Assembly (NCBI GenBank): GCA_011046405.1
Contig: DSAR01000552.1
Location: 1-6,992, forward strand
DNA length: 6,992 nucleotides
Direction of reading: 5' to 3'
DNA from: Chloroflexota bacterium
GTDB taxonomy: Bacteria > Chloroflexota > Anaerolineae > B4-G1
Shown here: in pieces, positions 1-6,749 of the stretch
Numbering within the stretch: position 1 is the first letter of the stretch
Layout of the letters: each line of letters opens with the position of its first letter
Made by a program: the position numbers and the translations under genes
The notes under the pieces: model-generated
Seen by the model: only the letters and a program-made list of their open reading frames with translations
Database searches by the model: none
What the model was told of the DNA's origin: nothing

Positions 1-368
1 CCCGAAAGGGATAGAGAGTGGATGTCGTTTTCCGAGTGGTAGAGCAGCGTGGGATGAGGGTGGAAGCGGAACGTTCCACCCTCATCCTTTTCCCCCTCCA
101 TCAAATCCCGACGCTCCAGGGCAACACGCACCAGCCGCCCCGAACGGCTCGCGACGTAGAGTTGATCCCATTCGCCCGGCGCAGCCAGTTGGTGCACCGG
201 CACAGCCGCGCCCTCCGGGTAGGATAGCAGCCGCCGGCCGGTCACGTCGAATATGGACACGCCTTGCTCACTGCCCACAGCGGCGAGCTGCCCGTCGTCG
301 GACAAGGCTGCTGCATAGGCCGGATAGTGGACATTGATCCACCGAATAGGTTCCAGGCGTCCGCTCAT
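1..368 (-). CDS. Beta-propeller (WD40-like) repeat protein, N-terminal part
   Basis: An open frame of 122 complete codons starts with ATG at 368-366 and runs off the left edge of the window without a stop; it is too short and too partial to stand out in a simple ORF scan. No signal peptide or membrane segment is visible, so a cytosolic protein is likely. Residues about 19-50 look like one propeller blade (AALSDDGQLAAVGSEQG followed by VSIFDVTGRRLLSY), with the typical SDDG turn and a final hydrophobic strand. Residues about 57-85 (DQLYVASRSGRLVRVAL) look like a second, and the visible end (DIHSLSLS) looks like the start of a third. The start sits 1 nt after the TGA of the tubulin-like gene, with GGGGGTGCGGGA upstream, so translational coupling is likely. 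Propellers of this type usually act as protein-binding scaffolds; a partner role with the upstream tubulin-like protein is inference. The exact subfamily (WD40, PQQ or YVTN type) cannot be decided from this fragment. Confidence 0.75.
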   Translation of the reverse strand, partial: MSGRLEPIRWINVHYPAYAAALSDDGQLAAVGSEQGVSIFDVTGRRLLSYPEGAAVPVHQLAAPGEWDQLYVASRSGRLVRVALERRDLMEGEKDEGGTFRFHPHPTLLYHSENDIHSLSLS

Positions 369-369
369 C

Positions 370-3300
370 TCATTCCCGCACCCCCGCGGCACGTTCCAAC
401 AGGCGGTTGATCTCGTTTTGCAGGATCAGATGCATCACGGTGCCCATATCCCGCACACGGGGGGCGGGGCTACGCTTGAATCCGGCCACCTTGTCGCTGA
501 GGAACGGCTGCAGGTAGCGCTCCGCACGGCGGCGGGCATTCAACGCCTCGCGTCGCTGAAGATTTGACTCGTCTTCGTCAGCCGGTCCCACCGCCTCCGC
601 GACCTGGCGAACTCCTTGACTGACGTCGCGCACTGAAACGGTGAACGGATTCTCGATGTGCCCCAGGGAAACCCCCATCCGTTTCAGATGTTCGACCAAT
701 TGAGCCACCATCTGATCCGGCACGCCGGGTTTTTGCGTCACTTTGAGCACAAAGTTCTGGAGCGCATTCAGGTACAGGCGCGCCAGTTGTTCGTCGGCCG
801 TCACAGCGTCGAAACGGGGGTCGAGCTCCCTCACCAAGCGGCTCTCGCTGAGCGGGAGGCGGCGTACGTTGCCATTCCGCTCCAGGTTCAGGAATATCTC
901 GGTGCTCTCCTGCCCGGTCTCGTCATTCCAGAACGTCCCTTCCTGGATCAAGCCATAGGCGCAGGCCATCGTAAAGATGTTCAGCTTCGCCTCGTCGCCC
1001 ATAGCGACGACCAGTTCCGGCGACAAGGGCCGTTGGCGATTGTCCGGCTCGCCGAGGGTCTCGATCCGCCCCTCATAGTCGGTCGTGCTCTGCTCCTCAG
1101 GAAAGAGGTGCAAGCTCTCGCGGCCCTTGTAAAGCTTGGCTCGATAATCCGGCTCACAAGCGGTGAATTGATCCACTGCATTCAGGCGAGCGCCCCGGGC
1201 GATCTCTAGCACAGTGCAGGCGACTTGACTCTCGGCAGACACGTCTATATTCATCCCTTGGTCACGCAGCGTGCTGCGGGCGTCCTCTAGGAAACGGCGG
1301 GCCTCGTCGGAGGCGTGGGTCAGGTTGAAGGATGCGTACCGTTCGTGGAACATAGTTTTTCCATTAGCAGCCGGGTGATAGCGCAGGAAAGGCTCGTTGA
1401 CCTGCCCGGCGACGTTGACGAAACTGGCCGGAGAGGTGAACTCGGCTGCCACCCGATCGGCGACGTTGACGCTCTCTCGAACCACCTGAAAGAGCTGCTT
1501 GGCCCCGCTGAAAAAGCCCTGGGCAATCTTTTCCGCCCCCTTGGCCTCCTCGGTCCACATCGTGACCAGTTTGTAGCCCAGCGGCTCGGTCTCCTCGACC
1601 CGTTCCCACGTCATCCCGGTCTCGCCGCGCACCTGGCCCAGCACCCGCGTCCCCACCATGCCAGAATGTTCGGGCAGCCGGTAGAGCTGATCCTCGAATT
1701 CCGGGTTGGTCAGATAACGCCGCACCTTGACCTGTTTCTTGTCGGCGCGGTTCTTTTCGTGGGTGCGCTCCCAGCGAGCCAGCAGTTTGTCCACTTCCTG
1801 CCAGGTAGCCTGCCAGTTCTCTAGCTCTAGCGCGGCGTGGTCTAGGACGCTTGGGTTTTTATCCTGGTCATAATCGGCGGCGCCCAAGGCGTCGAGCACG
1901 TCTATGACCACCCGGTAGATACGCTGATGCAGGAGCATCTCCATCTTGTCGTAGAACAGGCCGATGTAGGCGTCTTGCGCCTTGCGAGCGTCGGGTTTCC
2001 CAATCAGCGCAAAAGTCTTGCTGTCCTTGGTGTCGTACATCCAGGTGATGGCGTTACGCAGTTCCTCGCTCGTCTGGCGGATGCGGGCGTCCAGGTCGAT
2101 TTGTCCGTATTCACCCTTCAAGATCTCTTTGAAACGCACCAGCTTGTCCTTGAGTGTGGCGACCATCGCACGGGTAAAGACGAGACGTGCCGGCGCCAGC
2201 ATTTTGGCGCGCGGATCGCGCCGGTTGAGGGCGTCCAACAGCGCGGCATCCAGCGCCTCGGAGAAACGCAGGCGAAGCGCCTCGCGGTAGCGGCCCAGGA
2301 TCTTGTCCCACTCTCCGCCCAGACGGGCCTCCTCGTCGTCGGGATCAATCCGCGGCCCCAGGCAGTCGTCCATGAACTGCTCGCTCAAATTGAGCAGCCG
2401 GGTGTACCCGGCATCATAATCCTCGCGCTTGTACTCCCCCTCCTTGGTGGGAATTAGGTTGCTGGACAGGTAAGAGAGCCACCCTTCCAGGTCCTGATAG
2501 TCCTCGGTGTAGGCGCTCTCGGAGAGAGAAATGAGGTTGAACAAGCCGGGCCAACTCGCGTCAGGCGTCTCTGGGTCCATACGGCGGGTGACGGCAATCG
2601 CTTTTTGGATCACGCCGGGATTGACGCGCCCGCGTACCGTGTTTTCGTAGAATACCTGCTCAGTTTCTTTGAGCGCGTCCTGTTCCACCAGGGCGCGGGT
2701 CTTTTTGTCTGCAATGGGGAGGAACTGCCGCGCTACCATCTCCCGCAAGAAGCGGTAGCTAAAGCTCTCGATCACGTCGTCGGCCGGAAAGATGTAGGTC
2801 ATCACATTGAAACTGCTGTACTGCCAGCCCTCTTCCTTGTCATAATGCTGCCCGGCATTCGCCCGGTTGGTGGCGACGGTGTCTCCCAGGCTGCCATCCA
2901 CGTGCGCCATGATGAAATCAGAGATGACCGGAAAGACGCCCCGCATCGGATCCCCGCCCAGGTCGGCGTCGCCGATGGTGCTGGGACTGGCGGTGTCCAC
3001 CAGGTAGACGTGATCCAAGGGCTGATTCGTGCTCCAGGTGATGGAGCGGATGTCCGTATCGTAGCGGATCATGTAGGGCAGCGATGCGCTGTGCGTGCGG
3101 ATAAAACGATCCAATTCCCGCAGGGCAGCGTAAGAGTTCGGTTTCAGGTTGGTTGGGTCGTTCATCCTGGTGGTGTAGGCGCTGAAAGCGTCGGGCAGGA
3201 CGATGATGGCCGACACGTCTATAGACTGCCACTTGCTGTTCGACTGAACGGCGTGACGCACCAGGTTGGCGATATCTACGACGAAGCCAGACCCCGTGCC

Positions 3301-3840
3301 GCCAGCCACCGATCCGACGATAAAGACGAGCCGTTTGCTCTGTTCGACTTTGACACTGTCTACCGGCCGTTCCTCCTCCGGCTCGCCATAGACGCGGGTG
3401 ACCGCCTCGACGATGGATGACGAGATGGGGTTATCCCACCTCTGAAAAACCGCCACTCGACCGACCGGCCGGCGCTGCTGCGCCCCGCCTCGGATGTCCC
3501 GTTCGGAGGGACCTAACATACGGTCTAGCTTTTCTTTTTCCAGCCAATACATAAAGGCCGAGGTCCGCCCCTGGGCAATGTCGGCAAAGACCGTGTCCAT
3601 CGTCACACCTGGTTTGCTGACCACGTGCCGAAACTCGGGTTCGCGCTTCCGTTCATCGTATTGAGGATTGAGACGGGTGCCGGCAAAACTGTCTCCCTCC
3701 CGCAAGTCATCAGTGTCCAGGGAAAGCAGCACCACGTTGTCAGGCACCTGTCCATACGTCTCTTCCAGTCGTTCCTTTAATATGGTGAGGGCGGCTTTGC
3801 CCGAACCGCCAACGCCGATAGCCAGTACTCGTTTGGGCAT
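370..3840 (-). CDS. Large tubulin/FtsZ-superfamily protein (Tubulin_2-like), 1156 aa
   Basis: A predicted GTP-binding cytoskeletal-type protein. The N-terminus (residues 5-15, VLAIGVGGSGK) matches the first glycine-rich nucleotide loop of FtsZ/tubulin. Residues 40-45 (SLDTDD) follow the second strand. Residues 176-186 (GSVAGGTGSGF) are the tubulin/FtsZ signature that binds the GTP phosphates. N235 in NSYAALRELDRF is a candidate guanine-contacting residue in the core helix. A further conserved-looking block lies at 117-132 (GGAQQRRPVGRVAVF). An FtsZ-type NxDxxD T7 catalytic loop is not evident. About 770 residues follow the GTPase-like part; they look soluble and largely helical, ending in a charged stretch from about 1088, and I cannot assign them to a known fold. 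FtsZ is only about 350-400 residues long, so this belongs to the oversized families outside true FtsZ. The ATG at 3840 was chosen because AGGAG lies 7 nt upstream. A GTG at 3897 would add 19 residues but overlaps the VWA stop. It lies 50 nt after the VWA gene, in the same operon. Family assignment is strong; polymerisation and GTP hydrolysis are inferred. Confidence 0.9.
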   Translation of the reverse strand: MPKRVLAIGVGGSGKAALTILKERLEETYGQVPDNVVLLSLDTDDLREGDSFAGTRLNPQYDERKREPEFRHVVSKPGVTMDTVFADIAQGRTSAFMYWLEKEKLDRMLGPSERDIRGGAQQRRPVGRVAVFQRWDNPISSSIVEAVTRVYGEPEEERPVDSVKVEQSKRLVFIVGSVAGGTGSGFVVDIANLVRHAVQSNSKWQSIDVSAIIVLPDAFSAYTTRMNDPTNLKPNSYAALRELDRFIRTHSASLPYMIRYDTDIRSITWSTNQPLDHVYLVDTASPSTIGDADLGGDPMRGVFPVISDFIMAHVDGSLGDTVATNRANAGQHYDKEEGWQYSSFNVMTYIFPADDVIESFSYRFLREMVARQFLPIADKKTRALVEQDALKETEQVFYENTVRGRVNPGVIQKAIAVTRRMDPETPDASWPGLFNLISLSESAYTEDYQDLEGWLSYLSSNLIPTKEGEYKREDYDAGYTRLLNLSEQFMDDCLGPRIDPDDEEARLGGEWDKILGRYREALRLRFSEALDAALLDALNRRDPRAKMLAPARLVFTRAMVATLKDKLVRFKEILKGEYGQIDLDARIRQTSEELRNAITWMYDTKDSKTFALIGKPDARKAQDAYIGLFYDKMEMLLHQRIYRVVIDVLDALGAADYDQDKNPSVLDHAALELENWQATWQEVDKLLARWERTHEKNRADKKQVKVRRYLTNPEFEDQLYRLPEHSGMVGTRVLGQVRGETGMTWERVEETEPLGYKLVTMWTEEAKGAEKIAQGFFSGAKQLFQVVRESVNVADRVAAEFTSPASFVNVAGQVNEPFLRYHPAANGKTMFHERYASFNLTHASDEARRFLEDARSTLRDQGMNIDVSAESQVACTVLEIARGARLNAVDQFTACEPDYRAKLYKGRESLHLFPEEQSTTDYEGRIETLGEPDNRQRPLSPELVVAMGDEAKLNIFTMACAYGLIQEGTFWNDETGQESTEIFLNLERNGNVRRLPLSESRLVRELDPRFDAVTADEQLARLYLNALQNFVLKVTQKPGVPDQMVAQLVEHLKRMGVSLGHIENPFTVSVRDVSQGVRQVAEAVGPADEDESNLQRREALNARRRAERYLQPFLSDKVAGFKRSPAPRVRDMGTVMHLILQNEINRLLERAAGVRE

Positions 3841-3847
3841 TGGAAAT

Positions 3848-3852
3848 CTCCT
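3848..3852 (-). promoter_or_regulatory. Ribosome binding site of the tubulin-like gene
   Basis: GAAAGGAGA on the minus strand, with AGGAG spaced 7 nt from the ATG at 3840. This site decides the start codon against the longer GTG start at 3897, which has no comparable site. Confidence 0.85.
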
Positions 3853-3890
3853 TTCATTTGAACGTGTTTGTTGTGGCTGGAACTGCTCTT

Positions 3891-6206
3891 TCAGCACCTA
3901 AGTTTAGACCGGTCCAGGCCAATTCGCAAGCTGATATCTGTATGGCTGGTATTGACTGTGTATTGAGCCTTGTCGCTAAAGGTGCCTTTGCGGATCCCTT
4001 TTTCGGCATCCAACAGCACCACCTGCTCCCCTTGTTTTTCCACGACGAACTCGACCGGCTTCAAGTCCTTGACGTAGATGTGGGCTTTTTTCTGGTCGCC
4101 GCCGATGGTGACCTTGTTCTTACGTCGGTTCAACCCGACCTGACGTACAGAAATTGGGACAGCCCGCCGCTCGCCGGCTCGACAGACCAACACGAAAGCT
4201 TCGGGCGGCGGATTGATCTTGACGTTGATCCAGGGGATGAGCCAGAGAACGAGAAATGCTAACAGGCCCAATCCTAACGCACCGATCAAGATCCAGAACC
4301 AGATGGGAGGTGGACAGCCGTTGAACATGGCGATACCCGGTTGGTCTTTACATTGATCTACCAGATCGTCCCAACCGTCGCCATCGCTGTCGGGAATGGG
4401 TGTTGGAGGCGGAGGCGGAGCAGGTGTGGCCGTCGGAGTCGGCGTTGGCGTACAGGTCGGCGCGAGCGCTTGCACCGCTACCACACGCTCGGAGGGCGGG
4501 AGTGTCGATCCATCGGGCGACTGCGCCACCAGGCGGGCGCGAAAGGTCGCGTCAACCATCGTCGAGCAGGCAGCCCCAGATAACAGTGAAGCGCACAGCG
4601 CTGATACGTCGCCGGAGAAAGCGTCTTCGCCGCTGCGTGCTAATTCCACGTCTGCGCCGCCGCCAAAGATGCGCAGACGGGCAGTGTTCATATCAGCGGT
4701 ATCGCTATCACCCAATGTAACAGTCACGGGAACAGACTGACCAACCTCGCAAACTAATGGAGACGGTTCCACCGTCTGAATGTAGACCCCACGTCCAACG
4801 TCCACCAACAGCTTGGCGATGGTCACTGGGATGCGTTCGCCCTCCTTGTCGTTGGCCTGACCGGCCTTCAAGGTGAAAGCATACCGCCCGCTCTCTGTCA
4901 GCGCCTGGGGGTAAGAGCTATAGTCATACTCGATTTGGTAGACCCCGCTGCCATCGGGATGGACAACAGGGATGCGCAGCTCGGCCTCGCTGCCGTCAGG
5001 GTGGGTGACCATCCCATAGATGGGCTGAGGGTCAGTAATCACGCTGTCGTCCTTGTTACTGAGCAAGGTGAAACGGATGACCAGTTCTCTGCTAGGTGAA
5101 TGGCGGTCAATTGCGAGATAGACGTTGGTCACGTCCGTAAGGCCTACCTCTGGCGCTTCAAAGTTGAAGCGATAAGCCCCCTGCCGATCGAGGAAGATAT
5201 ATACCGGAACATCAGTTTCAATCGTCCAGACGTCTTCCACTAACACGCCAATTCGGCGGGGGCCTATGGAGACGACCTCAGCGAGATTGTCCGGGTCATC
5301 AAAGCGACTAACGTCCTGGTCGGTATCCAGAACCTCGATACCAAAAGGGTCTTTGATAATCACCTCACCGCGCTCCATATCCCGTTCATGCACAATGGTG
5401 ACGATCAAGCGTTGGACGTAGCGGCTGACAAACACGTCAACTGGTTTCCCTGGAACGACCAGGAACCTCTCTGATGGAACAGTACTATGCAACTGGGCGA
5501 TAATTTGGTTGTAGATGTTTTCGATTTGTTCGGCATCCTCAACCTGATAAGTGAACAGATGTGTATGCCGGGTCTGCAATTGCCGCCAGAATGTGATGTA
5601 CGCCTGGTACTCGGGCGAGCTGCCCCCTACTCTGTTTTGCAGCAGCATTACAAATAGCGGAATATCTGGGTTTTCACTCACAAGTTGCTCAATGTCTGCC
5701 TGGCTCTGCCCGGCAGGTGGATCTGGCACGCCATCGGTGAGCAGCACGACAGCCGGCAGACTGCCTGGTTTGCGGTTGGGCGAGGTCCGCAATTCCTGAT
5801 AAGCCATTTCCAGAGCGTGGATGATGTGTGTGCCTCCGGCATTCTCAGGATCGGAGATAGTGCGTGCTAGAGAGCCGCGTACTGATTGGGTCAACGGTTG
5901 AAGGGGAGCGATCAATTCAGGCGCCCCCCCCATACTAATCACACTAGCTTGGTAATCGTTTTCGTTCGGCTCACCGAATCCCAGTCGAGCGATGAAGATA
6001 TGAGCCCCGATAATGCGCAGCAGATCGGGATCATTGCCATTGGGGCCATACATACTGCCCGAGTTGTCAATCACGATTGCCATATCTATAGGGCGATTCG
6101 CCTCCATCATCTGAGCTTGAGCATACTGACCAGGTATACCCCAAAGGCTTTGAAATACCAGCAGAAGAGTTATGATAAGCGTTCTCTTGGACATGTATCG
6201 ACTCAT
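3891..6206 (-). CDS. Membrane-anchored von Willebrand factor A (VWA) domain protein, 771 aa
   Basis: Predicted surface or extracytoplasmic binding protein. In order: a signal peptide (residues 1-32, basic start, hydrophobic run, cleavage probably after AQA); a VWA domain (about 40-240); two or more beta-rich, Ig-like segments (about 245-355 and 360-470); a further beta segment with several cysteines (about 480-580); a Pro/Thr linker (586-605); a single thrombospondin type 3-like motif (606-631); a transmembrane helix (about 634-660); and a cytoplasmic tail of about 110 residues. The metal-ion site is complete: D47-x-S49-x-S51 (IDNSGSM), T126 (GGTHII) and D158 (LLTDGVPD), so Mg2+-dependent ligand binding is plausible. 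The tail (661-771) is beta-rich with IGGD near 701-704 and looks vaguely FHA-like, but lacks clear phosphothreonine-binding residues. The ATG at 6206 has GGAGG 7 nt upstream. It follows the HTH gene by 28 nt and precedes the tubulin-like gene by 50 nt. The tail is the obvious candidate to contact the tubulin-like protein. The ligand is unknown. Confidence 0.9.
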   Translation of the reverse strand: MSRYMSKRTLIITLLLVFQSLWGIPGQYAQAQMMEANRPIDMAIVIDNSGSMYGPNGNDPDLLRIIGAHIFIARLGFGEPNENDYQASVISMGGAPELIAPLQPLTQSVRGSLARTISDPENAGGTHIIHALEMAYQELRTSPNRKPGSLPAVVLLTDGVPDPPAGQSQADIEQLVSENPDIPLFVMLLQNRVGGSSPEYQAYITFWRQLQTRHTHLFTYQVEDAEQIENIYNQIIAQLHSTVPSERFLVVPGKPVDVFVSRYVQRLIVTIVHERDMERGEVIIKDPFGIEVLDTDQDVSRFDDPDNLAEVVSIGPRRIGVLVEDVWTIETDVPVYIFLDRQGAYRFNFEAPEVGLTDVTNVYLAIDRHSPSRELVIRFTLLSNKDDSVITDPQPIYGMVTHPDGSEAELRIPVVHPDGSGVYQIEYDYSSYPQALTESGRYAFTLKAGQANDKEGERIPVTIAKLLVDVGRGVYIQTVEPSPLVCEVGQSVPVTVTLGDSDTADMNTARLRIFGGGADVELARSGEDAFSGDVSALCASLLSGAACSTMVDATFRARLVAQSPDGSTLPPSERVVAVQALAPTCTPTPTPTATPAPPPPPTPIPDSDGDGWDDLVDQCKDQPGIAMFNGCPPPIWFWILIGALGLGLLAFLVLWLIPWINVKINPPPEAFVLVCRAGERRAVPISVRQVGLNRRKNKVTIGGDQKKAHIYVKDLKPVEFVVEKQGEQVVLLDAEKGIRKGTFSDKAQYTVNTSHTDISLRIGLDRSKLRC
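4233..4307 (-). other. Transmembrane helix of the VWA protein
   Basis: Codons 634-658 encode an uninterrupted hydrophobic stretch rich in W, I, L, G and F (beginning PIWFWILIGALG). With the cleaved signal peptide at the other end, it places the VWA domain outside the membrane and the last ~110 residues in the cytoplasm. Confidence 0.85.
4314..4391 (-). other. Single thrombospondin type 3-like calcium motif in the VWA protein
   Basis: Codons 606-631 read DSDGDGWDDLVDQC, then a short loop, then FNGC. The DxDxDG acidic pattern and the paired cysteines (C619, C631) match the repeat found next to OmpA-type domains in many bacterial surface proteins. In that family it binds Ca2+ and forms a disulfide. 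Only one copy is present, directly outside the membrane helix, so it may stiffen the base of the stalk. Confidence 0.7.
4392..4451 (-). repeat. Pro/Thr-rich linker with low-complexity DNA
   Basis: Codons 586-605 encode TPTPTPTATPAPPPPPTPIP. The DNA is a run of near-repeats (the plus strand reads as GGxGTT and GGAGGC units). Such stalks are common in Chloroflexota surface proteins and are prone to length change by slippage; the frame stays open here. Confidence 0.8.
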
Positions 6207-6213
6207 AGTAAAA

Positions 6214-6218
6214 CCTCC
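6214..6218 (-). promoter_or_regulatory. Ribosome binding site of the VWA gene
   Basis: GTGGAGG on the minus strand, with GGAGG spaced 7 nt from the ATG at 6206. It favours this start over the in-frame ATG four codons downstream. Confidence 0.8.
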
Positions 6219-6234
6219 ACTATGCTAAATTTGC

Positions 6235-6456
6235 TCAGTCTACACTCGTTGTATTGAATGCAGTGGTTTTCTGTCGAAACCACTCATCAATCAACTCCCG
6301 CTTGAACCGCCACGTATGTCCCACTTTCACTGCCGGAATCTCGCCCGTCTGCGCCAACTTGTAGATCGTCGCCTCGGCCAAGCGCAGATACTCGGCCACC
6401 TCTTGAGTGGTCATAATCTCCGGCTCTGCCGTCGCTGCTTTCTCCATCACATCCAT
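6235..6456 (-). CDS. Excisionase/BldC-like HTH_17 DNA-binding protein, 73 aa
   Basis: A small single-domain DNA-binding protein. Residues about 15-62 match the MerR-like winged-helix excisionase family: MTTQEVAEYLRLAEATIYKL forms the helix-turn-helix, GEIPAVKVGHTWRF the wing, and KRELIDEWF the closing helix. The length is typical for stand-alone members. The ATG at 6456 has AAGGGGG 6 nt upstream; a second ATG three codons later has poorer spacing. It is the first gene after the promoter candidate and is followed after 28 nt by the VWA gene, so it is probably an operon regulator and possibly autoregulatory. No integrase or other phage gene is in the window, so a true excisionase role is not supported. 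Stand-alone relatives such as Streptomyces BldC bind direct repeats as head-to-tail multimers, which fits the repeat array upstream. That link is inference. Confidence 0.85.
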   Translation of the reverse strand: MDVMEKAATAEPEIMTTQEVAEYLRLAEATIYKLAQTGEIPAVKVGHTWRFKRELIDEWFRQKTTAFNTTSVD

Positions 6457-6595
6457 TCTAATCCCCCTTATTTATTCCCTGTCTCCGCTTGAAGCCGCCG
6501 ACAGATCATCTCTGCAATACAAACCGAGCTACTTCTGTCGCTACCCAAAACACTGACGTGCATCCCCATCCTATCCAACCCCATCTAGCCTCAAT
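6457..6595 (-). promoter_or_regulatory. Predicted leader (5' untranslated region) of the operon
   Basis: About 140 nt lie between the predicted transcription start and the HTH start codon, with no convincing ORF. A perfect 7-bp inverted repeat (CGACAGA at 6499-6505, TCTGTCG at 6534-6540) encloses 28 nt and could form an RNA stem. I recognise no riboswitch consensus and no strong terminator. The leader depends on the promoter call being right. Confidence 0.35.
6463..6469 (-). promoter_or_regulatory. Ribosome binding site of the HTH gene
   Basis: AAGGGGG on the minus strand, 6 nt upstream of the ATG at 6456. It supports the first ATG rather than the one at codon 4. Confidence 0.65.
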
Positions 6596-6601
6596 CTTCA
6601 T

Positions 6602-6630
6602 ACTTTACCACAAAACTCTATGAATTGCAA
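6602..6630 (-). promoter_or_regulatory. Candidate sigma70-type promoter for the HTH-VWA-tubulin operon
   Basis: On the minus strand TTGCAA (6625-6630, 4 of 6 against TTGACA) is separated by exactly 17 nt from TAAAGT (6602-6607, 4 of 6 against TATAAT). TGG stands just before the -10, making an extended -10 element. The surroundings are AT-rich. It is the best match in the gap upstream of the HTH gene; transcription would start near 6595. Confidence 0.5.
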
Positions 6631-6648
6631 GTGAAAAACGCACTTTTT

Positions 6649-6700
6649 TGTTTACAATTCATTTACGATTTTGGCCAATTTCGTTATCATTTTGTAAACA
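6649..6700. promoter_or_regulatory. 52-bp dyad made of four 9-bp elements: candidate operator
   Basis: The outer arms are perfect (TGTTTACAA at 6649-6657, TTGTAAACA at 6692-6700) and the centre is TTGGCCAA (6671-6678), flanked by matched ACGA/TCGT blocks. Within each half the element TTTACRAWW, or a close variant, occurs twice with an 11-bp period: TTTACAATT 6651-6659 and TTTACGATT 6662-6670 on the plus strand, and ATAACGAAA 6687-6679 and TTTACAAAA 6698-6690 on the minus strand. The symmetry and the near helical-turn spacing are typical of a multi-subunit protein-binding site. It ends 18 bp upstream of the -35 hexamer, a position suited to an activator. The HTH_17 protein encoded just downstream is the obvious candidate to bind it. 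Confidence 0.6.
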
Positions 6701-6749
6701 TTCTGGTCGCTGAGCCTTAACTCGGTATCTGCTTCGAAAATAAACTGTC

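Noticed and set aside
2605..3420. Long plus-strand open frame (271 codons) antisense to the tubulin-like gene, with others at 658-1209, 1315-1824 and 1927-2457
   Set aside because: They mirror the codon structure of a GC-rich gene with strong motif support on the minus strand, have no ribosome binding sites, and their products show no recognisable domain.
3841..3897. GTG at 3897 as the start of the tubulin-like gene, overlapping the VWA stop by 7 nt
   Set aside because: The extra 19 residues are polar and unlike the family's N-terminus, which begins just before the VLAIGVGGSGK loop. The ATG at 3840 has a near-perfect AGGAG site.
4341..4740. Plus-strand frames rich in Gly, Val and Arg
   Set aside because: They are shadows of the Pro/Thr linker DNA of the VWA gene read on the opposite strand.
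6629..6645. Small inverted repeat AAGTG/CACTT with a 7-nt loop beside the -35 hexamer
   Set aside because: Five base pairs in AT-rich DNA are expected by chance, and it is not part of the larger 52-bp symmetry.
6649..6700. Reading the repeat array as a CRISPR fragment or replication iterons
   Set aside because: Units are only 9 bp with 2-bp gaps and mirror symmetry; no spacers, cas genes, DnaA boxes or replication genes are present.
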